DNA of 64,000 nucleotides from Tubiluchus corallicola (lineage: Eukaryota > Priapulida > Priapulimorpha > Priapulimorphida > Tubiluchidae): positions 667,499 through 731,498 of the forward strand of contig JAQGDQ010000016.1 in NCBI GenBank assembly GCA_030141605.1, written 5' to 3'. The stretch's first letter is position 1. Each line of letters starts with the position of its first letter. The position numbers and the translations under genes are program-made. Shown here in pieces: positions 12,331 to 24,600 of this stretch. The notes beneath the pieces were generated by a model. The model saw only the letters and a program-made list of their open reading frames with translations. It searched no databases and was not told where the DNA came from.

Positions 12331-12625
12331 CAGTGGTTCCCAATTTTTTTGGCCCACTGCTCATGGTTTTCAGAAGAAAACGTCTCGGCCCACTGCAATC
12401 TACACCCTCAGGAACACTTGGGCTTGCGCAAACATGCCGGATTTTTTCAAGCATTAAACAAACGACGAGTAGCGAAAATTATACTAAGACGAAGTAGAGA
12501 TATATAGATTCCATCCTTTGATAAAACCTTTCAAACATCACAGAAAGAAAAAACAAAGATTCTTTCATCAGCTTGTGTTACCCCCCCCCCCCCCGAGAGA
12601 GTACCCCACTGTTTGGGAATCGCTG
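12331..12625. mobile_element. Non-autonomous hAT-type element (MITE)
   Basis: Starts CAGTGGTTCCCAA and ends TTGGGAATCGCTG, a near-perfect inverted terminal repeat of a type common in hAT/Charlie-like elements. The flanking 8-mers TTCTAGTG and TTTTAGTA match at six of eight positions, which fits a decayed 8-bp target-site duplication. The interior is about 270 bp, has no transposase and contains a poly(C) run near 12582-12594. Confidence 0.8.
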
Positions 12626-13320
12626 TTTTAGTACATTCGTCCGCACGTCTGGGTTTATGTTTTTAAGTTTTCTCATTTCTCATCTTGAATTCAAGAAGGC
12701 AAATCGGAAACCCGACTCTGTCAATCGACGCACAATTCGTTTTACTATGTTACGATAAAGTTTCATGACAATCCATTGCGAATTGGTGGAGCCGTAGACT
12801 CTTTCGAAAATGATGTTCCAGCATCGGCTAGCCAATTGGACCAAATCTCTCCCAATCGGACCCCGCGCCTCGAAGGCCCGCGCAAAAAAAATTATCTACT
12901 TTCGGCTTTTCCTAAAATCACAACAATGCATTGCAAAACGTGATCGCTGCCATTTTTTCTATCAGTTATTGTACATCCCTTACTAACGTCAATTGTGTTA
13001 ACTACTTTGTACAGTTACATAATGCCTACAGAGGTACAAACAATCCAAGAGATGATTTCTCATTTGCAGACATCAGTATTTATACCTTGAATAGATATAA
13101 CGGACGTTTGATGATGATAATGATGATGATGATAATCAAAATCATCCTTGCAGGTGACATCAACTAATGTGGCCCGCACATTTTCTTGAATGAAAAGTTG
13201 TCTTTCTGTAATAATATTGAGCTATGCAACTTATATGTGGTACAGTAGTTCTACTTCGCCTGTGCTTCTAAATTGTGTGGATTAATAAGGCAGTTAAGAG
13301 TATGTTTACTCGATCTTTTA

Positions 13321-13375
13321 AAAATCTTAGGATATGAAACAGTATCATTTGATGAAACTACATATAGTTTTTTTA
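13321..13375 (+). repeat. Direct repeat flanking a LINE fragment, left copy
   Basis: The string CTTAGGATATGAAACAGTATC and neighbouring bases recur with few differences at about 13866-13910, on the far side of the LINE 3'-end fragment. The unit is longer than a normal target-site duplication, so an older repeat was probably duplicated here. Confidence 0.6.
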
Positions 13376-13439
13376 GAAAATGATGTTATCGCATGGAGTG
13401 GTTGCTGTGAATGTGAACCAACAACAGCAACAGCAATAG

Positions 13440-13808
13440 TAGTACAAGTTGAATTATTGAATTGAATTATAAATTTATTTCACAGTGAATAACACATACA
13501 AATTGTTGACACACAGAATATACGAATCACTGTGACAAAGAGTTATTATTACATAGTAATTCTCATAAGTTATAACGTACAAATTTGAACAAGATAAGTT
13601 TTGTTAGGATGAGTCAAATTGTGGTGAGTTAATTATACCGTTGTAGTAAGTATTTCTTTGATGTTTTTTAAATTGATAAAGGCCAAGAGTTTTCATTTCA
13701 CGCGGAAATGATGACCAGATTTTATTAGCATTATAGTTTGTTAACTGTTTCTCATATATTTGTTTTTGAAAGAGGTGCGTAGTTTTCGACCGAATGTTTT
13801 TGTAATGA
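13440..13808 (-). mobile_element. LINE 3'-terminal fragment
   Basis: On the minus strand an open frame of about 65 codons ends at a stop at 13604-13606. It carries the C-terminal pattern of many non-LTR retrotransposon ORF2 proteins: Lys/Arg-rich residues, then IW-SFPREMK, then a LYQFKKH block shortly before the stop. It is followed by an untranslated tail ending in ATTCAATTCAA-type repeats near 13450. It is a 5'-truncated insertion; the exact clade is not resolved. Confidence 0.65.
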
Positions 13809-14489
13809 AATATACCCTATATGGCGTACGTAGTCTGTAAAGTAGTATGCACCACACTATCTTTTGAAAGACTTAGGATATAAAACAGTATCATTTGATG
13901 AAATTATTATGCTGCAATCTTAGTGCAAATTGGCAGATCCTTAGGCTTTTTTCGAAAATGATGTTATTATCACCGCCATATTGAGTTCAAAACGACAGAT
14001 CGAAAAATCGACTCCATCAGTCAATGCAAGGTTCGTTCTAATATATCCATATAAAGTGTTATGATGAGCCCTTATATCCTGGCGGAGCCTTAATGCTTTT
14101 TTTCAAAAGGCCATTCTTCAACAAGAGCAAGACTCGACCAAAAGCCAGTGTTATGAAACTAAGGCAGTTCACACGTCTATAATTATGTGTTTTACGCTTA
14201 ACGAAAATTCCTATGCACACTGTACAAGATTCACCAGACCAGTCCATACGAAACAAAATAACACTGAAGTACTGACGAAAATTCAATACTTTTCTAAATC
14301 AAATTCGAGGTCTGGCGCAACGAATTGCCGAACACATTTTCAGGACTGTACTCAAGACAGCATCTTCCTCCAATTGTTCAATTTCATGCCTTGCCGCCAA
14401 TTGCAAATAAATCGTCTGCCATAGTAAAGTTTGCAGATTAAGATTTAGTTTGGAAGACGAGTGGAGTGGTTACTGTTAGTGTGAACCAA

Positions 14490-14499
14490 CAGTAGTAGT

Positions 14500-14570
<71 letters not shown>

Positions 14571-14692
14571 CGTAGTCGTAGTCGTAGTCGTAGTCGTAGT
14601 CGTAGTCGTAGTCGTAGTCGTAGTCGTAGTCGTAGTCGTAGTCGTAGTCGTAGTCGTTGTCGTAGTCGTAGTAGTAGCAGTAGCAGTTATAA
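14490..14692. repeat. (GTA)n followed by (GTAGTC)n array
   Basis: A run of GTA repeats to about 14569 changes into a regular hexamer array of GTAGTC/GTCGTA to about 14665, then decays. It follows the unique motif GTGTGAACCAACAG. That motif also precedes a short trinucleotide tract at 13418-13445. The poly-Thr and Tyr-Asp ORFs on the minus strand are products of the array. Confidence 0.95.
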
Positions 14693-14699
14693 TTTCTGA

Positions 14700-16540
14700 C
14701 ATAATGTTTTCTACAAACTGTATAGCAAGAATGAATACAAATAGAAATATGAAAAAAAAACTGTAAACTATAAAAACATATAATGTCAGACCACAGGTCT
14801 AACGAAATAAAAAAACTGAAGTTAATATTATGAAGCATTTACGACTTACCATAGCAATATTACTTTTGATTATTTTACTAATTATAGTAGTTATGAATAA
14901 AACCATCCTCTTCCTACGTCCTCGAGTTTTGCCAATAAAATACAACACCGGAAAGCTCTCGCGATTCTGTGCTACATTGCATCCAGTACACATGTTTTTG
15001 TATAATTTTTTTTGACATTTTTGAACCTTTTCTTTTGGTAATATTTCTTCTGATGGTAAACTTACAGGATACATATAACTACTCCCCGATTTTTGTTTTT
15101 TATTATGTTTTTGATTACTATACTCACTTTATAAACCATCCTTGTTAAGCCTTGTAGATGATTATAACTCGTCTTAAGTGCTTTCAACAGCTTATTCGCA
15201 ATTATACACAATTGCAATGTTTAGGAATGTTTTGTTGGAATTCGATGAATTATACGTGTACTTTGATAGACATGGAGACCCTACGACAACGTTAAAATGG
15301 TTTATAACTTAGAACAGTTGTAAAGTCAGAATAAACCCATAAAACTTCGGCAAACTACCAGCTTGAATGAAAAACACAAATTAAAATATGTGAGAATGCG
15401 CTGAATCATTGCGAAGAATTTTCCATGGTCATCCAAACTCACGACAAACTAATCGGGAAATTTCAAAAGCATTCCGCTAATAGCCGCACTGTTACAGTTG
15501 TTGAGCCTAGTAATTTTCAAAGTTCTACAATAATCGATTTTAATTTCATTTCCTGACAATTTCAACAATGGTTTCTGCAAACATCGCAACATTTAGCAAT
15601 ATCGCATTCCTTGATTATGCTAATGTTGATCATAAGATTATGTTAATCATGGTCACGTGATTCAAATCAAAGAGCATAAGTACGCAGATTTTGTAGTTGA
15701 GTAGATTAACTACCACTAGGCGTCAGTGCAAATGACTTTCATTCGTTAAACACAGCTGCATTCCGCAACACTGCAACACAGGGATAATTTTCAAGTTAGC
15801 CAATTGCTAATTTTCTGTTTGTATCTAAACCGCAAACAACGATAAAGCGTTTTCGTCTTAGCTCACTCATAGTGTAATGGTTTACATGGTTTACAATAAC
15901 TGATTCTTAATTAATCTTAAAGTAACTCTTGACTTTTTGAGATAATCCGTTTCAGTGCGAATAGTGCAACCTAAGTGAAACATTTTCATAAAGCCATTCT
16001 ATTTTATTCAGCTAAATGTTTTTTCAGAGTTTCTTCCAAAAAACAATTTAAATACTAAATACGAAATGCGTATAGCCTCAAAATAATTCCACAAGGCATA
16101 GATGGGTAGCGTGGCTGTAATTACGTACACTATGTGCATAAAGCTTTCCGCAAAATGCTTCAATAATAACTTAGTACACGCCATAAATCAGGTTAGCGAA
16201 TTTTACGTGAAAGCAGCGTTGTTTGCCGGCCGAACAAAAATAGACATGGACTAAATGGAGATTTCTTTAAATGTATATACATGTATAGGCTATATGAATA
16301 TGCTATAAATTATATAAACATTGAAGAGATGAAAAGCCTTTTACCATGTAGGCCCAATTAGGACCGCATAGTCTAGTTACGTTAAATACATGTACCATCA
16401 AACTCATTCGTATATATACCTACCATTCAACATGTTTGTAGGAACATATTTGAAGTTGCACAATCTGCATCTTGGAAACGAGTTGCATAAAAAACACGTT
16501 CTGTATTTCTCAGTATAGAAGTGTTCAGTTGTCAAACTTC
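14700..16540. other. No supported gene
   Basis: AT-rich sequence with a few short ORFs around 14830-15070 but no family signal, and no clear element. Confidence 0.4.
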
Positions 16541-16544
16541 ATGT

Positions 16545-16860
16545 TCTGCACATGTTCGAGAGGTCGTGCGTGAGAATAGCGGTAAACTTGAAATTTGAAT
16601 TTTAAAATTAAAATTTGCCGAGTTTTTGAATATCACACTGAATGTCGTGTGGCACACCGTACTTCAATGTTCGTTTTCAGAAACAAGTGCAACACGCTCG
16701 TAGAACGTTTGTGCTATTGAAAATTGTTCACTTGTGATGTCATCACTCGTTCTGCTCGCCTGATGTTAATTTTCAGTTTTTAACCTATTATTTAAATACC
16801 AGAAATCTCATAGCATTATTATAGGTAATAAAATGTAAGCAAGAAAATGTGAAAATGCTG
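16545..16860. repeat. Dispersed repeat module
   Basis: It shares several blocks, in order, with 61980-62200: an AGCGGTAAA-TTGAAATTTGAA block, a GTGATGTCATCA block, and a GATGTTAAT block followed by TATTATTTAA and CAGAAAT. It directly precedes a SINE-like unit here but not at the second locus, so the two modules are probably separate. Confidence 0.55.
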
Positions 16861-16861
16861 A

Positions 16862-17100
16862 ATTTGGTTGACCAGCTCAAGGGATGAATGATGGACTGCC
16901 TTGGTCACCGGGGGTGCGGCGATCTATTGGTCTCAGGCGTCTGCAATGCAAGTATAAGCTCTCCGGATCAAATCCTGGGTGATTTCCAGCTTTTTCACAT
17001 TTCCTGTTTTTCAAGTTTGGTATTAAATTTTGTAATTAATTGTGAGTTTAGATCATTATGACCTGCAATTAATGTGGTTTTCTAATATATCTTATGGCCT
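16862..17100 (+). mobile_element. tRNA-derived SINE, copy A
   Basis: It has a tRNA-like head with a GATCTATTGG segment resembling box A and a box B-like GGATCAAATCC at 16965-16975. A family-specific 3' part follows, containing AAGTTTGG-ATTAAATTT and an AATTAATTGTGAG stretch. The same 3' part occurs in copies B and C. It is transcribed by RNA polymerase III in principle, but box B is mutated and this copy looks old. Confidence 0.7.
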
Positions 17101-17891
17101 GATACCACTAGTTGTGTTAGCCCTTTTTCAGATTTCCTACCTCATGCTGCCACCAACTTCATCACCCCCATGATTTGCCATACTTCGCCGCTGGAAAATT
17201 AAACAATTTATTTTTGCGAGCGAAGTATAGCCTCACTTCGCGAGCTAGCAAGTTTTGCCTTTTAGCGATTTATTTCTGAGCGTTTTATTAGTGCAAAACG
17301 CCACGAAATCATGAAAAGTTTGACGATAGGCTAAATGGAAATAACAAAAATATTGAATGGAAATCACACGACAACCAACCTTTCCACTCATGACGCTCTT
17401 GGAATGCAGTTTGTGTTGTACTAATTTGGAATTCCTTCTTTAAAAAGGGACTTACGATAACCATGTAAAGTGGCTATTTCTACTTCCAAAATAATAATTA
17501 TTGCAAAAATATGTCAACTATTTGCAGCTGAAAGAAAAATATCAATCTTTAATCTCAGTTAACAGACACAAATTTATCAGTTGGAATATTTTTACTGTTT
17601 TCCAGAACTCATGAACACGTGCATGTATAGCCTAAACAAAAGACTTACTGAAAATAAAATTAGTTGTTTCGTTGGTACGATAAGACTTACGTTGATTTTG
17701 ACGCTGTTATATGTATGTTTTCAAAATGTAAAAAAAATACGAAACTGTAGTTAGTAGGTATAATTAAGTCAGTTTTTGTTTTATAAAACTTGGGTTGTTT
17801 TAAATTTAGTAATACGTCCATGAGCCAAAACACAAAATTTCCTTGTATCGGTATCATTTGTGGGACAAACTGTAGTTGCCATGTTTTATTT

Positions 17892-17893
<2 letters not shown>

Positions 17894-17924
<31 letters not shown>
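17894..17924. repeat. (AT)n microsatellite
   Basis: An uninterrupted alternating TA run. Confidence 0.95.
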
Positions 17925-17926
<2 letters not shown>

Positions 17927-17929
17927 CTA

Positions 17930-19540
17930 GATTATATTAGATATAATAGACCGTGCTCACTGGTAGCTTATTAGTGGCACTGGCCTATTTGTGGGTCTAT
18001 TCTGTCTAGTAAGATGTTATGACCCATTATGAGCCAATTGCATAATAGTAAAGAAAATTTTGAATAGCCCATAATGACTTACTACCCTAAAGACTATCCC
18101 CATCACAGAACACCCCAGAAACGTATTAAATGAGACCCTGTTTATTTTCCTCGACTACTTTTTCCAATTGTAAGTTTTTATCTATACAGAGTACTGCTCT
18201 CGACTTCGCTATATAAAATTACATTCACTGTGGGGCAGAAACCCAAAGTTGCTTAAATACATTTATGTTTAAATAAAAGGCCATTTAATTCCACTAATTT
18301 TTATATTATTAAAATATATTATTATATTAATAAAATGATACGTTGCGTCATTTTGATTGGATAATTATGCCCCATTTGTGACAATCTGCATTCACACCCC
18401 AATCAAACATCGTTAAAAAGATGTTAACCACCGACATTTAATGTCTTTTTTTTTATTGTACCAGGTTACATCTTTCCTAAACTGGAAAAATGTAGCCTAG
18501 TATCTTGGTTACCATATTGGATGTTAATCATAAGTTCAAATAGGGCAAGAATCTAGTTAAATACGAATGGGCTGTAATTGTACCAACCAAAATGATGCAA
18601 CATATTATTTTAAGAGTAAATGTGAGTAAATTGCGTAGCGAAATTAAGTAGCGTTTCATTTGAACATCAGTATGTTTAAGCAACAGTGGTTTTCCAGGTA
18701 GGGCTTCACAAAACGCCCGGCTACAGCCCCACTCTGAATAACTGCTGATAGGGGAATTTTTATAGCAATGTCGAGAGTAGTATACTGTCTAGATAAAAAA
18801 ATTGTAAAAAAAATTTGCGATATTCACATGACGATATCACTCCTCATTGCCCTAAGCTATGTTAGGGTTACTGTCTATGTCACAATAATCGACAAGACTT
18901 GATTGTTATTAAAATTTATTTTACAAACCTATTCAAAATTAAAAAACGGAGTATATAAAAGTGTTTGCAGTGTTTTTGAAGCACAAACTTAGATTTCCTG
19001 TTGTTGGAAATCCACCAAATGTTTTTTGTAAGACATAAGTGTACCATATTTATTTGTTACGAACTCAACGAAAATCATTTTTGACCCTTTAAACCCCTTT
19101 CTTTCTAAGAGTAATTCGTTTGTGTATTACGAACAAACACTTTAAGTAACATCATCTTAGCCTTAATCAGACAGACTGAAGCATGTCCAGTAAGCTTGTC
19201 TAAGTTATTCTATAAGAAGACAGGATTACACTTTCCAGTCTAGTTACCAGCGGTCGATAGAAAGCAGCCATGTCTGCACGTTTGATGAAACTTGCTAAAT
19301 AACAAAGGACAAAAATTCATTGAAATTGACATGCTAACGTACGGGCGTATGTAGCGAAACTGCTGACTGGTGCAGTCGAAGACCAGATTAGAAACAAAGG
19401 AAATTAATGCAAACCTCCTAGTCATGTGAGAAGATAGGCCATTTTCATTCTCTTGTTGAAGCTTTGTCAAATGCCGGAATGGCATTAGTTTCTTGAACAA
19501 AAACGCATAATCAGATTCTTCGTGAACAACTCATATAGGT
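17930..19540. other. No supported gene
   Basis: AT-rich sequence with stops in all frames. The 86-aa minus ORF at 19240-19500 resembles nothing I recognise. Confidence 0.4.
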
Positions 19541-19551
19541 GTACAAAATCC

Positions 19552-19895
19552 AGGTGAGTTTATGCAAGAGAAGAAAATATAGATGAACAAGATGTAGGTG
19601 AACCTATACAAGTGAACAAGATGCACGTGAACTCATATAGATGAAGAAAGTACAGGTGAAATCATGCAGGTAAACTCATATGAGTAAACAAGATGCAAAC
19701 AAACAAAATGTAAATGAGCTCATAATGGTCAAGAAGATACAGACTAGCTCACACGGGCGAACATGGTGCAGACGAACTCATAAAGGTGAACTTGATGCAG
19801 GTTAACTCATGCAGGTAAACAAAATACATGTTAAGTTCTACATGTGAACAACATACAGGCTATCTCATACAGGTGAATAAGGTACAGATGAACTA
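19552..19895. repeat. Degenerate minisatellite, about 30 bp unit
   Basis: Many imperfect copies of a unit resembling AGGTGAACAAGATGCAGGTG followed by AACTCAT. Copies differ by substitutions and small indels. Confidence 0.8.
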
Positions 19896-19899
19896 AATC

Positions 19900-21590
19900 T
19901 TTGACATATACAGAAAACTTCTCGGAGGTAATTCCTTAAAGCTAACATCGCTGTAAGTTTCTCTATCGTACGAATTCTGACAAAACTTGTTTCATGTCTT
20001 ACCTTTGATACGCTAATAAGCAGTTTGTGCAGTTTGTCAGGTTTAGTGAAAATATGTCTGATCGGCTTTAAGAATATCGCTGTGAATTAAAGTTAGGTAC
20101 TAATAAAAAAGTAATGGAACTCAAGCCGAAAAACAAAAAGACAACTTATCTGTGACAAGAATACGTGTCATACAAATCAGAATTTACGCAGGCCCGTATA
20201 GACATTGGTTTGTGTAACACTAAATTGTTCATTTCACTGTTCACTGCTTTTGACTGCAAAATATACTGCGGCAGAACGTAAATTTTGATTTTTACTCGCA
20301 GCTTTCCTAGGACGATTTTTGTCTATTTTAAAATATACAAAATCAGTTGTAGAGCTCACTACAACAGGAGTAGCACATCAAAAGCAAAATGTTGAAGTGT
20401 GTAAACAATAACAGTAAAACACTAAGAGTATTGAACCTTACAATTTGGCGTTTTCAAAATTGCTGACTATCCCGTAATTATCGCCGCATAAGTTGCGTGG
20501 CAGAAATTACTAAGTGACCAGAGGAGACCTTTTCGTACTAGTATTGATTTGTGAGATGCTACACTTTTAATGAAACCCCTTCGTAAAATACACGCGGAGA
20601 TATATCAAAACAAGTGCGAGAGGATATATTAAAGCAAGTATTTAAATGTAATTTTCAAAGAAATTTTTGCTGTATGCCTAGTAATATGTATTCTTTGAAC
20701 AGTGGAATTTAATTTGCCCATAAGTTCCTGCTTTAATTAATTTATGAAATTCTTAAACATTTTAGAAGCTGATGAAGCTGTACACAGCCATCATGTTCAC
20801 TGATGCCCTGCTAGAGTATTTTCATAGCATTTAAGGTTGATTACTAGTAAAATTAATTAAATTAAAGTCCTATATAGTGTTGCTGCCCAGACAATACCTA
20901 ATATTGGCACCGCCCCACTTTAAGTTTTCGTCCCACCGCTGCTTTATTTACATCATAAAAGAGCAAAGCTCAATAAATCTACATGAATAACTTGACTTAG
21001 TCTGTGCTTGCTTAAACAGCTTCGCAACAAGATCCACTAGTTTTTCGCCGCATCAGTTTCTGGATTCTAGATACTGGGTACCCGTTTCTGGGTAGCATTT
21101 ATAAAAATAAAGATACAAAAGATAAATTCGAGCCCAATTTGAAGTAAATTTTTAAGTTGTTGAGTTTCTAGTGATTTTATTTTGATGCTCATCATAAATT
21201 AACGAAAATTATTATAAACCATACAGATGAACGCAGTGGATCGTGATGCAGTGCTTCGATTACTTTATTCTAATCTCTGCGGATGCAGTATTTGATAAAT
21301 AGACCTTCATTAAACATGCCTAATTGGTGCATCAGTACAAGCTCTCAACGTTTTAATATTTGATAGTGGGAGAAAGTCCAACTGCTAATAGGGCCTGAGT
21401 ACATGACAGAACACGTGACATCCATTTATTTATGGTGTACATCATTATTGAACTTATAAAATCGACACTATTGACCCTAAGCAGCCTAAGTAATGCTAGC
21501 AGCTCACGCACGTCAGATTTGTACCAATTATTGTCCTTAGCTCTTTCACAATCACGTACAAATTAAACGCGCACGAAAGCTTGTAACAAT
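19900..21590. other. No supported gene
   Basis: Nothing recognisable on either strand; AT-rich with short ORFs only. Confidence 0.4.
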
Positions 21591-21599
21591 TAAATGGTT

Positions 21600-21853
21600 T
21601 TGTTTTGTTTTGCTTTGCTTTACTTTGCTAGCCAAATTCTCTTCCATTCCTTTCCCTTCCCTTCCCTTCCCTTCTCCTCTCTTCTCTTCTTTTTTCTTCC
21701 CTTTGCTTCTCTTCCCTTTGCTTCCCTTCCCTTTCCTTCCCTTCCGTTCTCTTCCCTTCTCTTCTCTTCCCCTTGCTTCTCTTCCGTCTCTTGTCTTTTC
21801 TTCACTTCTCATCTCATCTTATCTAATCTCTTCTCTCCTCTGCTCTTCTCTTT
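21600..21853. repeat. Polypyrimidine tract (TTTTG, TTCCC and TCTTC units)
   Basis: A long run of T and C on the plus strand built from CTTCC/CTTCT pentamers, preceded by TTTTG/TTTGC units. It gives spurious Phe/Pro/Ser-rich and Lys/Glu/Arg-rich ORFs on the two strands. Confidence 0.9.
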
Positions 21854-21869
21854 TAAACTAACACTGTAG

Positions 21870-24235
21870 TTAATTAACACAAAATTCGTAGACAGTCTTT
21901 AGAATTCACGGATTTCTACCAAACGCCAAACGTCGTTTTATCATTAATTAGTAAGGTTTGACAAATCATAATCAAATTTGAATTGAAAAAACTAATAAGC
22001 TAATTAATTATTTAACAAGTAAATGACACCACAAAAAATATTATAAACTATGAGTTACAAGCAACCGTTTTGTATAATCATACAGACCTTCTATACATCA
22101 TTACGAATATTAAATGCAAAGATTGGCGCTGTACTGTACATGCCAAAATACACGAATACCAAGTATTTGTTTGACAAATATAAAAACAATATGAAGTTGG
22201 ACAACCACATTTTGTGCACTTATAGTACTATAGTATAGTATAGTACGTATAGAGTAGCACACGGGGCTAGTGTTAGCTGCACACAGTTAGCAGTACGTTA
22301 ACTTGAGGTCCAGAGTCTTGCATACTTACGACGCTAAAAAAGCTGATACACGGCAAAAGGAAATTTAGCAGCTTGTTTATTACAAAATCTAATGCATGAA
22401 CTTTTACAGAAATATGAGAACACGAAAAATTACTGTAATTCTCATAATTAAAATGGCGATAGCAATCTCTCGTTACATAATTATTCACACCTTGTAGACC
22501 GTTTTCTTCTTCCAAAAGTATGCGGAAATTGCCAAACGCCGAACGGGCAGAAAGCGATTTTTCTGGACTGCTTGTGCAGTTTTCACAAATTTTGAGTATG
22601 TGAAGCCGTGGGACTCTAACGAAGTCTACATCCCCATCATACGTAAATGCCAACAGTTACCATCACGATCTACGGCGTATTCCCGTTCTCTCTCACTAAG
22701 GAGTAGAAGTTTTGTTGTGAAAAACGGTGTGGCTGTTTTTGCACCACTTACATTATATGAATGGACGAATATGTGATTACTACAGCTACAGCTACAACGC
22801 CTTTTGCTATTTTCGATAATTTACACATCAAACTTCTGAAAGTCTTAAATTAATGTCTCCTCATTGATGGTTTATTTTTCGAATCTGCCCAGCGGCAGAA
22901 AAGAGGTGCAAAAAAGAATAAAAATGTTTTTCGTCGCTCTTTTTTACAAAATTTCTGCTCTTTATTTATAAGAATGCAACAGAAGAATGTTAGATAATCT
23001 AAGCTGATCATCAAACAAGTCTAATTATGTACCATACTAACAGTGAGGTGGTGTACTCACCGATATAAATTAGGCAACTTAGACGCTCTGGTCTATTTTT
23101 TGTTTTGAAATAACTGGGCTCGCTGCTGAAAATAATTCTCTAAATTAAAAGAACTAAACATCAATACTCAATACATCAATATGGGACGAGCTGATTTTTC
23201 TGTTCTTCCCTTCTATCAAGTATTCATGACAAGAACTTCTTTACTTTCTTTAGTTTTTTTTGTGTAATCACGCGAGTAAGCTCGCTTTACTTCCAATTAA
23301 GCCTAACGAACTGAAAATAAACAGCCGCGAATTGTTAAGTATAATTATTGGCTTGCCTACTTACCGTTAGGAAACAAGGCAGCGAGCAAGGCAATTAACA
23401 CGGTAATTTGCGGCAGCTTCCCGCGTGTAATCATTTTGCTAGTAAGTTACAAGTCTTCTTTTTCTTCATCCCGCAGGGATGCTCAGTAAAAAAACGAGCT
23501 CCGAATTTCCTAACTCTTCCGGATGTCATCAAAAGTGCAATTCGCGTAAAATGACAAAAATTTGTCGTCGCACAGCCCTTCCTGGCGCGCATGCGCACAC
23601 TTGATGATGTCGTCTGCTTCCATAATTGCGCTATTCAACCGGCCTAAAATATGACTAAGCCACTTAAAGTTATATCGGCGCTGGCTTCCACTAGCATACA
23701 GCTTCATTTAAAGGAGTAAAGGAAATCGTTCGGAAAACACCACTCGAGAGCCTGCTCCATCTAAACTTCTCAAGGTTTTGCAGAAAAAACTTTCTATTAT
23801 TTATTTGACTGATTGATTTGTTCGTTGCTTTGGTTTACTTGTTTGTTTGACCTTTCGTTCATTGGTCACAGTACGCACAGTTACGATGTAGAAAGAAGAG
23901 GTATTGCTCATACAGTAGCCGCAATTTAATCCTGATCGCGGAATACCGATTCATTTGAGTTCTCTTAAGGTCGTTTGTTTCAATCTTCTCTCGTTCATTT
24001 TTATGTGCATGTTTTAGTTCTTTTGTTTGCTCTTTGATTAAAATTTTGTTAAGTTTGTCCGTGTAAGCTTTTGTCTGCCTAGCACAACTTCACGGTTGCG
24101 TCTAAATTTGAACGAAACCCAACCGCCTGATGGATTGGGACTAATTCATTTTTTCAGTTCATTTCAAATTAATCAAAATGAAAAATTAATGTAATTTGTT
24201 AGAATCACTCTAGTGTGAGCAAACTATCATCGGAA
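21870..24235. other. No supported gene
   Basis: Mostly unique AT-rich DNA. A 126-aa minus ORF (22273-22653) has no known domain, no splice context and no homologue I can name. I do not annotate it as a gene. Confidence 0.4.
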
Positions 24236-24237
24236 AT

Positions 24238-24470
24238 ACTGAATTTCATTGACCAGCTGCCTTGATCACTGGGGAATACTGTGACCTAGTAGTCTATGGC
24301 GTTTGCTTAACAAGCAGAAGATCCCTGGTTCAAATCCAGGCTGTAGACTAACTTATTCCTGTTAAGTTTGGCATTAAATTTAATTAATTGTCGTTTTGCA
24401 TCATGACATAAAATTACAACCATATGTATTGCTTTAGTTAGGTTGTCAGTTTCTCGTGTTCTGATCTCAA
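24238..24470 (+). mobile_element. tRNA-derived SINE, copy B
   Basis: The tRNA-like head has a box A-like GACCTAGTAGTC and a good box B, GGTTCAAATCC at 24327-24337. The 3' part contains TAAGTTTGGCATTAAATTT and then AATTAATTGTCG, shared with copies A and C. The 5' start, CTGAATTT followed by TTGACCAGCT, also matches copy A. Confidence 0.78.
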
Positions 24471-24600
24471 AAACTTTTGATGGTTAGGTCTTGGTTACCT
24501 GGTCATTTGAAAAATGCTGGATATATAATCTATCAGACAGATCGTACACTGCCTGATTCCTGTTTTCTAGAATCTGAACACAGTGAGAATGTCCAAAAGG

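Noticed and set aside
14445-14838. Poly-Thr and Tyr-Asp repeat proteins
   Set aside because: They come entirely from the GTA and GTAGTC arrays.
16940-16980. tRNA gene
   Set aside because: The three tRNA-like heads do not form convincing acceptor stems and share a non-tRNA 3' part, so they are SINE heads.
19552-19895. CRISPR-like array
   Set aside because: Units are degenerate and contiguous with no unique spacers, in a eukaryotic genome.
21552-21869. Lys/Glu/Arg-rich and Phe/Pro/Ser-rich ORFs
   Set aside because: They are the two strands of a polypyrimidine tract.
22273-22653. 126-aa minus ORF
   Set aside because: No recognisable family or motif and no supporting neighbours; kept only as a note in the region entry.
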